A DNA stretch of 64,000 nucleotides from Gammaproteobacteria bacterium. Its GTDB lineage: Bacteria > Pseudomonadota > Gammaproteobacteria > S012-40. The notes beneath the pieces were generated by a model. The model did no database searches. It worked only from the letters and a program-made list of their open reading frames with translations, and was not told the origin of the DNA. Of the stretch, positions 6,443 through 16,513 are shown one piece after another. The position numbers were made by a program, and so were the translations under genes. Each line of letters begins with the position of its first letter. Positions within the stretch are counted from its first letter, which is position 1. The DNA lies in assembly GCA_029881255.1 (NCBI GenBank), contig JAOUMY010000001.1:1-64000 (forward strand), in the 5' to 3' direction.

Positions 6443-8319
6443 GAGGCGGCGTCCAGATCGTTTTGTTCGTTCTGGAACTGTGTCAGCCAGTTGGTAAAGT
6501 GTTCCACTTCCATCGGCTTGGCAAAGAAGAATCCCTGCCCCATATGACAACCAAGGCGGCGCAGAAAACCCGCTGTTGCTTCGTTCTCGATTCCTTCGGC
6601 AACTATGCCATAGCCAAATGCGCGGCCCACATTCACAGTCGCCTCGATAATCGAGGCGTCTTGCTGATTATTCACCGCGTTATACACAAATGAGCGATCG
6701 ATCTTGATTTCGTCGATCGGTAGTTTCTTGAAATTCACGAACGACGAATAACCTGTTCCAAAATCGTCGATGGAAACTCGGAAGCCCATGTCGCGCAGAC
6801 TCGTCAGAACTTGCGACACGCGCGTAGTGTCGTGCACGATAGCGCTTTCGGTTACTTCCAGGGTAAAGTGACGTGGATTCACGTTTGTCCTTTTCACCAG
6901 TTCGATAACTTGCTCGACAAAACGCGGATCATTCAAGTTTTGTACTGATAAATTCACAGAGAGATGTAACTCGTGTCCGCGCTTATAGAAGTAGGCAAAA
7001 TCACGGAACGCACGCCACAACACCCACATCGTCAAACGCCCCATCAAACCTGTACGTTCCGCCAGCGGAATAAAGCGCATCGGCGGCAAAATACCGCGAC
7101 TCGGATGGTGCCAACGCACCAGTGCCTCGGCACTGACTACGGAACGATGGAGTAAATCATACTTGGGCTGGTAAACAAGAGTCAGTGCGTCATTTTCAAT
7201 CGCATCGCGCAATTCGCCTACCAGCATCAATTCGGTTTGTTCATCGACATTTTCATCAGTGTAGAAAGACAAATTCAGACCGGAAATCTTGGCATGATCC
7301 AGTGCCTTGTCTGCGTGATGAACCAGGGTAACGCTTTCTTTGGCGTCGCGTGGAAACATCGCAATACCGATACATGCCGAGATAAAAAATCGCTCCTTAC
7401 CCACAACCAGTTCGTGTTCCAGTTTGTCGATGATCTTGCGCGCGACAATCTCTGCGCCATAATCGTCCGTATCGTAAAGCAGGATACCAAACTCATCACC
7501 ATCGATTCGCGCCACGGTATCTGAATCACGCACCACGGAAGTCAGCACGCTACTGATCTGCTTTAGTAAATCGTCGCCATAATGATGACCAAGGGCGTCG
7601 TTTACGTCTTTAAAACCATTAAGATCCACCAACAACACGCCATGCTCTCGATCACTACGCTTACCCATGGCAATGGCTTGATCGAGATGATCCAGTAATA
7701 GTTTGCGATTAGGCAAAAGCGTTAAGGAATCGTGCATGGATTGATGCGTTAGCGCATCACGTTGTTGTCCGAGCTTACGCAACAACCCGGCAACATACAT
7801 CGCCAGCCACGCCGACAACCAAACCACCATCAATGTACCAAAAGCCAGCGACACGCCCATTTCCTTCATAAAGGAATAGGCCTCTTTTGCGTCTTCGACA
7901 TACACCGCCGTGATGTAGGAATTCGCAGAAGAAACCGGTGTATTAAACCAGGTGTAGAGTTTGTCGTTGATTACCTGCTGACCGTTTTCCCGTTGGTCAC
8001 CAATAAAGGAATACAGGCTGGGGAATTCATTGGATGGCGACAGTACATAGGTCAAAGTGCCTTCGTTACTGTGGACGTAAAAATAGATATTTTCCGGTTC
8101 CTTGGCCTCGATTCGCTCAATAAGCTCATTGATATCGCCATTTTGCGTGAGCGTGTTGTCGATATCATTCAGGGTGTTGGACAGCAGCCCTCTAAGCACC
8201 GTAAGTTGTTTTTCAACGCCTGATTCGCGGGTAGCATCAAATGAAAGATAGGCGAACGCAACCACCACGGTGGTTGTCACGAGAGAAAAAATGAGGAGCC
8301 ACTTTAGTCGCTGATTCAT
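6439..8319 (-). CDS. Membrane-bound GGDEF/EAL cyclic-di-GMP protein
   Basis: 626 residues: transmembrane segment about 7-25, a periplasmic sensor region about 28-155, a second transmembrane segment about 157-180, a GGDEF domain about 190-350 and an EAL domain about 370-615. The cyclase signature reads DGDEF at 273-277 instead of GGDEF, with an I-site RDSD placed five residues upstream. The phosphodiesterase motifs are complete: EALVRW at 398, DDFGTGYSS, KIDRSFV and AEGIE. The likely net activity is cyclic-di-GMP hydrolysis, with the cyclase domain weak or regulatory, but only enzyme assays would tell. It turns over a second messenger that commonly controls pili and motility, fitting the neighbourhood. 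An inverted repeat overlaps the leader just upstream of the start. Confidence 0.93.
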   Translation of the reverse strand: MNQRLKWLLIFSLVTTTVVVAFAYLSFDATRESGVEKQLTVLRGLLSNTLNDIDNTLTQNGDINELIERIEAKEPENIYFYVHSNEGTLTYVLSPSNEFPSLYSFIGDQRENGQQVINDKLYTWFNTPVSSANSYITAVYVEDAKEAYSFMKEMGVSLAFGTLMVVWLSAWLAMYVAGLLRKLGQQRDALTHQSMHDSLTLLPNRKLLLDHLDQAIAMGKRSDREHGVLLVDLNGFKDVNDALGHHYGDDLLKQISSVLTSVVRDSDTVARIDGDEFGILLYDTDDYGAEIVARKIIDKLEHELVVGKERFFISACIGIAMFPRDAKESVTLVHHADKALDHAKISGLNLSFYTDENVDEQTELMLVGELRDAIENDALTLVYQPKYDLLHRSVVSAEALVRWHHPSRGILPPMRFIPLAERTGLMGRLTMWVLWRAFRDFAYFYKRGHELHLSVNLSVQNLNDPRFVEQVIELVKRTNVNPRHFTLEVTESAIVHDTTRVSQVLTSLRDMGFRVSIDDFGTGYSSFVNFKKLPIDEIKIDRSFVYNAVNNQQDASIIEATVNVGRAFGYGIVAEGIENEATAGFLRRLGCHMGQGFFFAKPMEVEHFTNWLTQFQNEQNDLDAAS

Positions 8320-8325
8320 TACGCC

Positions 8326-8349
8326 TGCATCCCTCTATATAAGGATGCA
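8326..8349 (-). promoter_or_regulatory. Hairpin in the leader of the GGDEF/EAL gene
   Basis: TGCATCC at 8326-8332 and GGATGCA at 8343-8349 form a 7 bp stem with a 10-base loop, ending only 6 bp before the ATG at 8319. On the mRNA it would cover GAGGGATGCA, a purine-rich stretch near the expected ribosome-binding site, so it might limit translation. Confidence 0.4.
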
Positions 8350-8526
8350 AGTAAATGTGAGGCTCTTATAATTAGTCTTGAACTCATTCGAAATTACGCA
8401 AAAATTACCATACTGTAACCCTCGTAATATCGTCCACCGCCGTCGGTTTATTAGCACAAATTGACTATAACCATTCCTGGCCTTATTCAAGCACTTACAA
8501 CTACTGTTCGTTCGGGCGTAAAAATA

Positions 8527-9102
8527 TCAGCTGAGCGACTTCGCGAAATCAAATAATGGCGCGACCACCAGAAAATTCGTCAATTGCAGAAACACCACCA
8601 CAATGAGTGGCGAAAGATCAAAACCAGAAATGGGTGGCAACATACGCCGTGCCGGTCGCAATAGCGGCTCGTTGAGTGCGTATAAAACACCTACCACCGG
8701 ATTATAGGTCTGGGGATTAACCCAACTGAGTATGACCTGAATAATCAGGGAAAACAGGAATATCTTGAGCGTAAAATCGAGTAACTCCACCACGCTCACC
8801 GCCAGTGTAGCCAAGGGCGAGGCTTGTGCACCAAGCAATACCATGGTCAAAAACAGCTCAAGATATTGCAATACGATCAATACCAATACCGACGCCATAT
8901 CGATACCGAACAAACCGGGAATGAAACGACGCAGCGGCCGTAGAACAGGATTGGTAACCTTGACGATAAACTGTGAAACAGGATTATGAAAGTCTGCACG
9001 CACCAGTTGCATCAACAAACGCAACATAAACACCAATAGCAGCAAACCAAATATGGTGTGCACCAAAAAGATGCCCGCATTGCTCACATAAGAATTTCCC
9101 AT
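8527..9102 (-). CDS. yggT: YggT family membrane protein
   Basis: A 191-residue inner-membrane protein made of two YggT repeats, each with membrane segments around a basic loop: FHNPVSQFIVKVTNPVLRPLRRFIPG and the second NPVVGVLYALNEPLLRPARRMLP. The family is conserved next to proC and yggS and has been linked to osmotic tolerance and cell division, but its biochemical role is not settled. The start is the ATG at 9102, preceded by GGAG with good spacing; a TTG one codon earlier is less likely. TGATG joins the proC stop and this start with a 1 bp overlap, so translation is probably coupled. Confidence 0.92.
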   Translation of the reverse strand: MGNSYVSNAGIFLVHTIFGLLLLVFMLRLLMQLVRADFHNPVSQFIVKVTNPVLRPLRRFIPGLFGIDMASVLVLIVLQYLELFLTMVLLGAQASPLATLAVSVVELLDFTLKIFLFSLIIQVILSWVNPQTYNPVVGVLYALNEPLLRPARRMLPPISGFDLSPLIVVVFLQLTNFLVVAPLFDFAKSLS

Positions 9103-9929
9103 CAATCTGCTCCGTACTGTTGCGCCAGTTCCGCTGCGCGATCCGCTGCGGCTTTTAGCGCCTTGCTAAAGATCTCTTCCAGACCGTTTTCACGTAGTGT
9201 TCTAATCGCCTGTTCTGTCGTCCCACCTGGCGAGGTCACACGATTTCGCAAAATTGCTGGCTCATCACTACTTTCCATGGCTAGCTTGGCCGCGCCTAAC
9301 GCTGTCTGTATAGTCAACAACCGTGCCGTTGATTCCGACAATCCCAAGGTATTGGCCGCCCTTTCCATCGCCTCCATCACATAGAAAAAATACGCAGGAC
9401 CACTACCCGACAAGGCAGTGATGATATCCATTTGATATTCATCTTCCACCCACAACGCCACGCCTACGGCGCGCATAATATTTTCCGCTAAAATTCGCTG
9501 TTCGGATTTGACCAGGTGATTGGCAAACAAACCCGTCGCGCCGGTCTGCACCAATGCTGGCGTATTCGGCATAGTGCGCACGATAGCAACATTCTGTCCT
9601 AACCAACGCTGCATGTCTTTAGTGCGTATTCCGGCAGCGACAGAAATCACCAGCGGTTGACTCTTCTCGACTGCACCAGCAATTTGTTTGGCGACATCTT
9701 TAAACACCTGCGGCTTCACCGCCAGCACCACTGCATCGACCTTATCAATGAGTGCCGCATTATCGACAACTGTGCGCACGCCAAAACGAGATTCAAATTT
9801 GTTGAGCTGATTGTTGTCGATATCTGACACCCACAGCTTACCTGGATCAGCGCCATCGGCTATCAATCCACCGAGCAAACTTGCTGACATATTGCCCGCG
9901 CCTATAAAACCGATGTTGTCCTTGTTCAT
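9102..9929 (-). CDS. proC: Pyrroline-5-carboxylate reductase
   Basis: A 275-residue NAD(P)H-dependent enzyme catalysing the last step of proline synthesis. The N-terminal Rossmann motif IGFIGAGNMSASLLGGL is present, as are AVKPQ and the C-terminal signature region (DIITALSGSGPAYFFYVMEAM ... VTSPGGTTEQAI, shown here in two parts). Two ATG codons lie close together; GGGAG is too close to the first and 7 bp from the second, so the start is placed at 9929. It lies in the conserved yggS-proC-yggT run, 75 bp after yggS. Confidence 0.95.
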   Translation of the reverse strand: MNKDNIGFIGAGNMSASLLGGLIADGADPGKLWVSDIDNNQLNKFESRFGVRTVVDNAALIDKVDAVVLAVKPQVFKDVAKQIAGAVEKSQPLVISVAAGIRTKDMQRWLGQNVAIVRTMPNTPALVQTGATGLFANHLVKSEQRILAENIMRAVGVALWVEDEYQMDIITALSGSGPAYFFYVMEAMERAANTLGLSESTARLLTIQTALGAAKLAMESSDEPAILRNRVTSPGGTTEQAIRTLRENGLEEIFSKALKAAADRAAELAQQYGAD

Positions 9930-10004
9930 TTTCATTCTCCCGACTGGTGTGCCACTTTATTAGAATTTCGCTGAAAAATCACTTGCTGTCGATTTACCGC
10001 AGGT

Positions 10005-10703
10005 TTAGCGACGATAATCTCGCTGACCAAAAATGTCGGTGCCGACGCGCACCATGGTCGCACCTTCTGCAATCGCTACGTCCATGTCATCAGACATTCC
10101 CATCGACAAAGTGTCCATTTGTAGTTTGCATTGCTCATTGATGCCAGCAAGTAACTGCCGTAGTTGCGCAAATGGCAGGCCTTGCTTCGAAACATCTTTT
10201 TCCGGCTGTGGAATCGCCATCAATCCGCGCAAGCGCAGACGTGGCAGTAGTGCTATTGCTTCCACCAGTGCAGGTAACTCATCCACTGACACCCCGGATT
10301 TAGTAGACTCGCCGCTAATATTGATCTGCACGCATATATTCAGCGCAGGAAGTTCCTCTGCACGTTGTTCGCTGAGACGTTGCGCAATCTTCAGTCGATC
10401 AACGCTATGCACCCAATTAAACGCATTGGCAATCGCGCGTGTTTTGTTTGACTGTATCGGGCCGATAAAATGCCACTCGATATTCAGCGACGCCAACTGC
10501 GCAATCTTGTCCAGCGCCTCCTGAACATAGCTTTCACCGAATACCCGTTGGCCTGCTTCATATGCGGCACGAATGGCTTCCGCCGGGTGAGTCTTGCTCA
10601 CCGCAATCAGCTGTATCTCGTTTTGCTCGCGCCCGGCCTGTTGCGCTGCTGTTTCAATACGCTGTTTTACCGCCTGCAACTTGCTCGCTATGCTCGAAAC
10701 CAC
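10005..10703 (-). CDS. yggS: Pyridoxal-phosphate homeostasis protein YggS (PLPBP)
   Basis: A 232-residue protein of the YggS/PROSC family, a PLP-binding single-domain TIM barrel without known catalytic activity that keeps free vitamin B6 and amino-acid pools in balance. The PLP lysine sits in LIAVSKTHPAEAI; the C-terminal phosphate-binding region SMGMSDDMDVAIAEGATMVRVG is intact. Start is a GTG at 10703 backed by AAAGGA with good spacing. The gene is divergent from pilT, with 141 bp between the starts for both promoters. Confidence 0.94.
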   Translation of the reverse strand: MVSSIASKLQAVKQRIETAAQQAGREQNEIQLIAVSKTHPAEAIRAAYEAGQRVFGESYVQEALDKIAQLASLNIEWHFIGPIQSNKTRAIANAFNWVHSVDRLKIAQRLSEQRAEELPALNICVQINISGESTKSGVSVDELPALVEAIALLPRLRLRGLMAIPQPEKDVSKQGLPFAQLRQLLAGINEQCKLQMDTLSMGMSDDMDVAIAEGATMVRVGTDIFGQRDYRR

Positions 10704-10844
10704 TTAATTCCTTTCATTTTTCCAGCCCACATCATACCCTTGGACATACTAAAGAAAAACACCGGCCCAGCCGCTAATTTTGTGTGGCGCCGTTTTGTCG
10801 ATATGGTCTTTTCCTTCAGCATTTCAACCCGTTAAGGATTTCAA

Positions 10845-11882
10845 ATGGATATAGCAGAGTTGCTCGCGTTTAGTGTTAAGAACCAGGCATCTGACCTTCA
10901 TCTCTCTGCTGGCGAGCCTCCCATGATCCGTGTCGACGGCGATATCCGCCGCATCAACGTGCCGCCGTTGGATCACAAGGAAGTCCATGCCCTGATTTAC
11001 GACATTATGGACGATAAACAACGTAAAGATTTTGAGGAATTCATGGAGACCGATTTTTCCATCGAGATTCCGAACCTGGCCCGTTTCAGGGTAAACGCCT
11101 TTAATCAGTATCGCGGCGCCAGCGCAGCCTTTCGTACCATACCCACGCGCATCCTCACCCTGGATGAGTTAGGCTGCCCGCCAGTGTTTAAAGATGTCTG
11201 CGAATATTCTCGCGGACTGGTACTGGTGACCGGCCCAACCGGCTCGGGTAAATCGACTTCACTCGCGGCCATGATCGACTATGTCAACGAAACCCGTTAT
11301 GGCCATATTTTAACGATAGAAGACCCGATCGAATTCGTACACACCAGTAAGCGCTGCATCGTCAATCAACGTGAGGTGCACCGTAACACCCTCGGATTCA
11401 GTACTGCATTGCGCTCCGCCCTACGTGAAGACCCGGATGTAGTGCTCGTCGGTGAGATGCGTGACCCGGAAACCATACGCCTCGCTTTGACCGCCTCCGA
11501 AACCGGTCACCTGGTTTTCGGTACCCTGCACACCAGTTCTGCGGCCAAGACCCTCGACCGTATCATCGACGTCTTCCCGGCCGGTGAAAAAGAGATGGTG
11601 CGCTCGATGGTGTCCGAATCCTTGCGCGCGGTCGTCTCGCAAGTGCTGCTGAAAAAAGTCGGTGGGGGACGCGTGGCCGCACATGAAATCATGATCGGTA
11701 CACCAGCCATCCGTAACCTGATACGCGAAAACAAGATCCCGCAGATGTATTCTGCGATCCAGACCGGTAACCAATTGGGCATGCAGACGCTGGATCAGAC
11801 ATTGCATGACATGGTACGCCGCGGCATCGTCGCGCCTTCCGAGGCACGCGCGTCGGCGGCCAATAAAGATCACTTTCAATAA
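10845..11882 (+). CDS. pilT: Type IV pilus retraction ATPase PilT
   Basis: A 345-residue hexameric ATPase that depolymerises pilin fibres and so powers twitching and surface sensing. Visible are the N-terminal domain SDLHLSAGEPP, Walker A GPTGSGKS, the Asp box, Walker B VVLVGEMRDPET, the His box GHLVFGTLHT and the PilT-specific AIRNLIRE motif needed for retraction. A TAAGGA ribosome-binding site precedes the ATG. pilU follows after 53 bp, probably in one transcript. Order and divergence from yggS match Pseudomonas. Confidence 0.98.
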   Translation: MDIAELLAFSVKNQASDLHLSAGEPPMIRVDGDIRRINVPPLDHKEVHALIYDIMDDKQRKDFEEFMETDFSIEIPNLARFRVNAFNQYRGASAAFRTIPTRILTLDELGCPPVFKDVCEYSRGLVLVTGPTGSGKSTSLAAMIDYVNETRYGHILTIEDPIEFVHTSKRCIVNQREVHRNTLGFSTALRSALREDPDVVLVGEMRDPETIRLALTASETGHLVFGTLHTSSAAKTLDRIIDVFPAGEKEMVRSMVSESLRAVVSQVLLKKVGGGRVAAHEIMIGTPAIRNLIRENKIPQMYSAIQTGNQLGMQTLDQTLHDMVRRGIVAPSEARASAANKDHFQ

Positions 11883-11935
11883 AAAATATCGCGCCAGAGC
11901 GCGGAATTCATTGGGGAAAACTCGGGGTATCACCA

Positions 11936-13051
11936 ATGGACTTTATGTCCTTGCTTAAACTTATGAAGGAACGCCGCGCGTCAGATTTATTTATCAGCGC
12001 CGGTTTCCCACCCAGTCTCAAAATTGATGGCAAACTCACGCCGGTCTCGACCACCAGTCTGTCTGCGGAACAAGCACGCGATATTATTCTGCGCACCATG
12101 ACGCCGCTGCAAAAGCGCGATTTCGAACGCACCTCAGAATCGAATTTTGCCCTCAGCCTGCCCGACGCCGGACGTTTTCGTGTGAATGTGTTTCGCCATC
12201 AAACCCAGTTGGGTATGGTTTTGCGCCGCATTGAAACCGAGATCCCGGATCTGCAAAGCCTGGGGCTACCACCGACTATGGCCGAGCTGGCGATGTATCG
12301 ACAGGGTTTGGTGCTCATCGTTGGCGCCACCGGCACCGGTAAAACCACCACCCTGGCGGCGATGATTCAACACCGCAATCGTCATAGTCAGGGGCATATT
12401 ATCGCCATCGAAGACCCTATCGAGTTTATTCACAAGCCCGAGGGGTGCATCATCACCCAACGTGAAATCGGCATCGATACCGAGAGTTATGAATCCGCCT
12501 TGCGCAATACCCTGCGCCAGGCGCCGGATATGATTGTCATCGGTGAAATTCGCAGTCGTGAGACGATGCAACAGGCCATGGAGTTTGCGGAGACCGGGCA
12601 TCTTTGCGTTGCGACGCTACATGCGGCCAACACCACCCAGGCCATCGAACGTATATTGAGTTTCTTTCCTGAGGATAATCGCGCACAGGTATTGCTGGAT
12701 TTGTCTCTGAACCTGCGTGCGATTGCCGCGCAACGTCTGGTCCTGGCCAGCGATCATAAAGGCCGTCACGTCGCCGTGGAAACGCTGATCAACACCCCGC
12801 TGGTGGCAAGCATGTTACGCAAGGGCGAGATTACTTATCTGCGAGAAGCGATACAGAAGTCCACCGAGTTGGGTATGAAGCTAATGGACCATGCCCTGTT
12901 CGAGCTGGTCTGCGCAGACTTGATCAGTCATGAAGAAGCACTTACTCACGCCGATTCGGCGAATGAATTGCGCCTGATGATCAAACTCAACACCCCACAC
13001 AAACCCGCCGCCACAAAGTTTCGACGTATTGCGCTGCTCGAAAAACGCTAG
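11936..13051 (+). CDS. pilU: Type IV pilus accessory retraction ATPase PilU
   Basis: A 371-residue PilT paralogue that assists PilT in retraction under load. Walker A is GATGTGKTT, Walker B MIVIGEIRSRET, and the His box GHLCVATLHA. The AIRNLIRE motif of PilT is absent, as expected of PilU, and the C-terminal tail after RLMIKL is longer and basic. It follows pilT closely; no clear terminator is seen in the 101 bp before the next gene. Confidence 0.97.
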   Translation: MDFMSLLKLMKERRASDLFISAGFPPSLKIDGKLTPVSTTSLSAEQARDIILRTMTPLQKRDFERTSESNFALSLPDAGRFRVNVFRHQTQLGMVLRRIETEIPDLQSLGLPPTMAELAMYRQGLVLIVGATGTGKTTTLAAMIQHRNRHSQGHIIAIEDPIEFIHKPEGCIITQREIGIDTESYESALRNTLRQAPDMIVIGEIRSRETMQQAMEFAETGHLCVATLHAANTTQAIERILSFFPEDNRAQVLLDLSLNLRAIAAQRLVLASDHKGRHVAVETLINTPLVASMLRKGEITYLREAIQKSTELGMKLMDHALFELVCADLISHEEALTHADSANELRLMIKLNTPHKPAATKFRRIALLEKR

Positions 13052-13152
13052 CGTCGCTATTAACAAGGACAAAACACTTCGGTTTTTCACGACATTGTCT
13101 GCCCCTGGGCATGGTGCAATAATGGGCGCTTTCCGCACCCGAGAGAATTCTC

Positions 13153-14838
13153 ATGTCTGTCAAAGTCTGGTCCGTGTTGTCGGGATTCATTTTTGCCACT
13201 AATTCGGCATACGCCGTCGACCAATACACGGTCACAGATCTCGGTCCGCTATTAGAGACCAACGCTAAGCTACAACAGGACGACGAACAGAAACTCAAGT
13301 TTGATATCAATAACAACGGCGTCGTGGTGGGCACTTACCGAGTCCCTACACCGGGTGGTTTCAAGGCCTTTGTTTGGGACAGCAGCAATGGCCGCCAGGA
13401 TTTGAACACGGATTCCACGCGCCAGGATGAGGCGCGGGGCATAAACGATGTCGGGCAAGTCGTCGGTTGGGCCAGGGTTGGGACTAACAATGTCACAGTA
13501 ATGTGGACGCAAAATCCTGATCTCAGCTGGAGCGAAACCTTTCCTGCCATCGTCGGACAAATCAGCGGCAAGGCCACAGCGATCGACAATAGCGGCAATA
13601 TCGTCGGTACTTACACCGATAGCAGTAATCAAAAACACGGCTTTGTCTGGTCCAGTAGTACGAATTCACCTCACGCCCTAAGCGACAGTGTCGCCGAGCT
13701 TGCCGAAGACACGAATAATGGATTTGTTGTCGGCACCTCACTTATCGATTCAATCGACCGTGCCATATTCACCAGAGCAGTAAACGACAATATACCGTTA
13801 GGCAGTTTGAACAACAGCGGTTTTGCAAGCTACGGCACTGCACTCAACGCAAACGGCGACGTCGTCGGCGGGGGATTTACCGATGCAAATTCCTGCACGC
13901 GTTTTTGTTTTGGCGTGGCCCATGCCTATCTCTGGCAACAGGCGACGGGTATTCTAGACCTGATGCCGAACGATCCGGCTACCTCCTGGGCAAATGACAT
14001 TAATGACAGCGGCCAGATCGTCGGCTGGCGTTTGCGCCTGCCTACCAGTATTGCCGTGCTATGGCAGGATAGTATCGCCATCAATCTGAATCCGATCACC
14101 GCAAACCTGGGCGATTGGCATTTGGAAAGAGCCCACGCCATAAACAACGGTGGACAGATCGTTGGTATAGGCAAGAAAAGCGGTATCTTGAGTGCTTTTG
14201 TACTGACGCCGACGGGCATCACCAGCAGTAGCGATCTGGCCGTAGCAATTCTGCCCACGCCATCCGGCAAACCACATAGACGCGCTCAGACGTCAACGCC
14301 CACAACCCGTTTCAGTATTATCAATCGCGGCCCTGACGTTGCGCCCAATATCGTTGTTAACGCCACCATACCGCAGGATATGCGTGTCGATGCGATCAAT
14401 ATTTCCGCTGGTAACTGCGAAATTCAAACTGACGTCCAGTGCACGCTCAACTCACTTGGCGTTGGCGAAAGCCTGACCGTTGACGTAACCCTCGGCGCAA
14501 ACGTCGCCGCAGAATACGAAATCGAGATTAGCGCCAGCGGCGACAACATCGATAGCGGTCCGACGCCGAACAACTCGGCCACGCTAAAGATTAGCCTGCC
14601 GGCCAGCACGCCATCGATCACCAGTAGCGATCCTGAAACAAGTAGCGAAATCTACAGTGGAAATGACTCTGCGGAGGCAGACGCTAGCGGAACAGCGCAA
14701 AGTCCCAGTGGTGGGTTTGGGTGTGCAGCAACAAGAAACGGTGACATCGATCCATTGCTGCCATTTTTACTATTTGCAGGGCTGATTTATTTGAATACCA
14801 ACTCTCGTCGACGCGAAAAAAACGCTATTCGGTCTTGA
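13153..14838 (+). CDS. Secreted HAF-repeat / DUF11 protein with C-terminal sorting-like tail
   Basis: 561 residues. A Sec signal peptide (cleavage after SAYA, about residue 22) is followed by about seven HAF-type repeats, each with a D/A-IN-x-x-G-x-(I/V)VG core (for example [30 protein letters not shown]), to about residue 350. A DUF11/CARDB-like beta domain spans about 360-480 ([16 protein letters not shown]), then a Ser/Ala-rich spacer, and finally GGFGCAA, a hydrophobic segment and the basic tail NSRRREK. That ending resembles tripartite surface-sorting signals of the GlyGly-CTERM, MYXO-CTERM or JDVT-CTERM kinds, so surface attachment after processing is likely. It ends convergently over the last 14 bp of the chemoreceptor gene. 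Binding partner unknown. Confidence 0.85.
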   Translation: MSVKVWSVLSGFIFATNSAYAVDQYTVTDLGPLLETNAKLQQDDEQKLKFDINNNGVVVGTYRVPTPGGFKAFVWDSSNGRQDLNTDSTRQDEARGINDVGQVVGWARVGTNNVTVMWTQNPDLSWSETFPAIVGQISGKATAIDNSGNIVGTYTDSSNQKHGFVWSSSTNSPHALSDSVAELAEDTNNGFVVGTSLIDSIDRAIFTRAVNDNIPLGSLNNSGFASYGTALNANGDVVGGGFTDANSCTRFCFGVAHAYLWQQATGILDLMPNDPATSWANDINDSGQIVGWRLRLPTSIAVLWQDSIAINLNPITANLGDWHLERAHAINNGGQIVGIGKKSGILSAFVLTPTGITSSSDLAVAILPTPSGKPHRRAQTSTPTTRFSIINRGPDVAPNIVVNATIPQDMRVDAINISAGNCEIQTDVQCTLNSLGVGESLTVDVTLGANVAAEYEIEISASGDNIDSGPTPNNSATLKISLPASTPSITSSDPETSSEIYSGNDSAEADASGTAQSPSGGFGCAATRNGDIDPLLPFLLFAGLIYLNTNSRRREKNAIRS

Positions 14839-16357
14839 AGCGATTCACGAGATTAAGCATCTCTTCGCCCTGAGAATTAAGACGACTAAAGGCATCCTGG
14901 CTGTGCATGGCTGACGACGCAGTTTGCTCGGCGATGTCGCGTATGCTGACCACGTTCTTATTGATTTCTTCCGAAACTGAACTCTGTTCTTCTGCTGCCG
15001 ACGCAATCTGGCGATTCATATCGTTGATACGTATAACCGCAGAAACAATTGCATCAAGTTTAGAACGCGCCGATTCAGTTTCCTCACGCGTATTCTGCAT
15101 CTGGTTTTGACCGGCCTCCATTGCACTGACGGCGTGACGTGTTCCGCTGTGCAATTTTTCGATCATGGTCTGAATTTCACTAGTGGAATCCTGCGTACGA
15201 CTGGCTAGCGTGCGTACTTCGTCAGCAACGACAGCAAAACCGCGCCCCTGCTCACCCGCGCGTGCCGCTTCGATCGCCGCATTCAATGCGAGCAGATTTG
15301 TCTGTTCGGCAATGCCTTTAATAACATCAAGCACCGCTCCAATCTGGTTGCTATCGGCTTCCAATATCTTCATCGCGTCCGAGGCACGTTGTATTTCGCG
15401 ATCCAGCTCAGAAATACGTTGTGATGCGCTACCCATCGCTGAGCTGCCGTCTTTTGCAAGCTTGGCCGCTTCTTCTGCCGCATCGGCAGCATCATTGGTA
15501 CTACGCGCCACTTCTTGTACCGTAGCAGCCATTTCATTTATCGCCGTGGCCGCCAGGTCAACTTCACGATGCTGACGCTTTACCCCTTCCGCTGAGCGAG
15601 TAGACATCTCAGCCGCGTTCTGCGTGACCTCAAGGACATTTTCTGCCGTCGAACGTGCATTACTAATTGTTTCAGCAATCGTGTGTATGTATTCGTTAAA
15701 TCGATTGGCAAAAGCGGTATGGCCGTCAAGGCGAGGAGACAAATCCACCACCCCACCTTTCACCTGTAACATTTCAGCCAGTAAACGCAGTTGTTCGTCC
15801 TGTTGCGCTTCTTTTTGTGACTGATGCGCCAGATAGACCAGTACTGCAGTTTCAAACACCACAAATGCCGCGTGAATCATCACGATGCCAAATCCTGTGT
15901 TCTGTTCGAACACGAAAACACCAAAATCGGCAACCTGTAGATAATTAAATGCCAAGTGATGCACAGCGATGACGCCCGCCGCAACGACAACAGTCAACCA
16001 GTCACGATAGGCGAGCAGAAAAGCAAGCAGGGCAAAGATGATGAAATGGGTTTCGATCATGCCGTGGGCCTGGTGAATAGTCAGACCCGAAAACACCATA
16101 AAACTGGTGGCTATGGACACACGCATGGCCTGACTACCGGGTACCAATATACTCAAAGCTGTTGGCACCAGCGCCGCCGGCAAGCCTATCCAAAGTGCCG
16201 CATTCCAGGTGTCATGCCACGAGGCCAACGCCAGGGAATACAACATCAACACCCAGGTTACGACAACCAGCTGTCGGTCGACCCGAACCTGCGTCTTGTT
16301 CACACTCAAATGTGCCGCCATCTCGCCTGCTGACACGCTGTGACTATTTTTCACCAC
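14825..16357 (-). CDS. Methyl-accepting chemotaxis protein with polytopic membrane sensor
   Basis: 510 residues. The N-terminal 210 residues form about six membrane segments with no large periplasmic domain and contain [20 protein letters not shown]-type and [11 protein letters not shown] motifs, a histidine-bearing membrane sensor found in a class of chemoreceptors. The cytoplasmic part is a standard MCP coiled coil with the hairpin tip [20 protein letters not shown] around residue 355-375. It signals to a CheA/CheW array; whether to flagella or to the pilus system is not visible. The ligand is unknown; a membrane-soluble or redox signal would suit the architecture, but that is inference. 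Confidence 0.93.
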   Translation of the reverse strand: MVKNSHSVSAGEMAAHLSVNKTQVRVDRQLVVVTWVLMLYSLALASWHDTWNAALWIGLPAALVPTALSILVPGSQAMRVSIATSFMVFSGLTIHQAHGMIETHFIIFALLAFLLAYRDWLTVVVAAGVIAVHHLAFNYLQVADFGVFVFEQNTGFGIVMIHAAFVVFETAVLVYLAHQSQKEAQQDEQLRLLAEMLQVKGGVVDLSPRLDGHTAFANRFNEYIHTIAETISNARSTAENVLEVTQNAAEMSTRSAEGVKRQHREVDLAATAINEMAATVQEVARSTNDAADAAEEAAKLAKDGSSAMGSASQRISELDREIQRASDAMKILEADSNQIGAVLDVIKGIAEQTNLLALNAAIEAARAGEQGRGFAVVADEVRTLASRTQDSTSEIQTMIEKLHSGTRHAVSAMEAGQNQMQNTREETESARSKLDAIVSAVIRINDMNRQIASAAEEQSSVSEEINKNVVSIRDIAEQTASSAMHSQDAFSRLNSQGEEMLNLVNRFKTE

Positions 16358-16449
16358 GGCTCAATTCCTTATTATACGAAGTAGAATACTTCTAATACCT
16401 GTCAGCAATAAGAATCGGTATTTAAAGGTATAAACTTTATTCTTTGGGC

Positions 16450-16476
16450 AAAAAAAAGCGTCGCATGATGCGACGC
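16450..16476 (-). terminator. Rho-independent terminator after the decaheme gene
   Basis: GCGTCGCA-TGA-TGCGACGC at 16458-16476 is a perfect 8 bp stem; read on the minus strand it is followed by eight T residues (A-run at 16450-16457). It lies 38 bp downstream of the stop of the multiheme lipoprotein gene. Confidence 0.9.
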
Positions 16477-16513
16477 CCGGCAGAAAAGTTTTCAACCCCT
16501 GGATATCGTTAAT

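Noticed and set aside
10033-10524. Plus-strand frame inside yggS
   Set aside because: Ser/Cys-rich shadow of the strongly conserved yggS frame.
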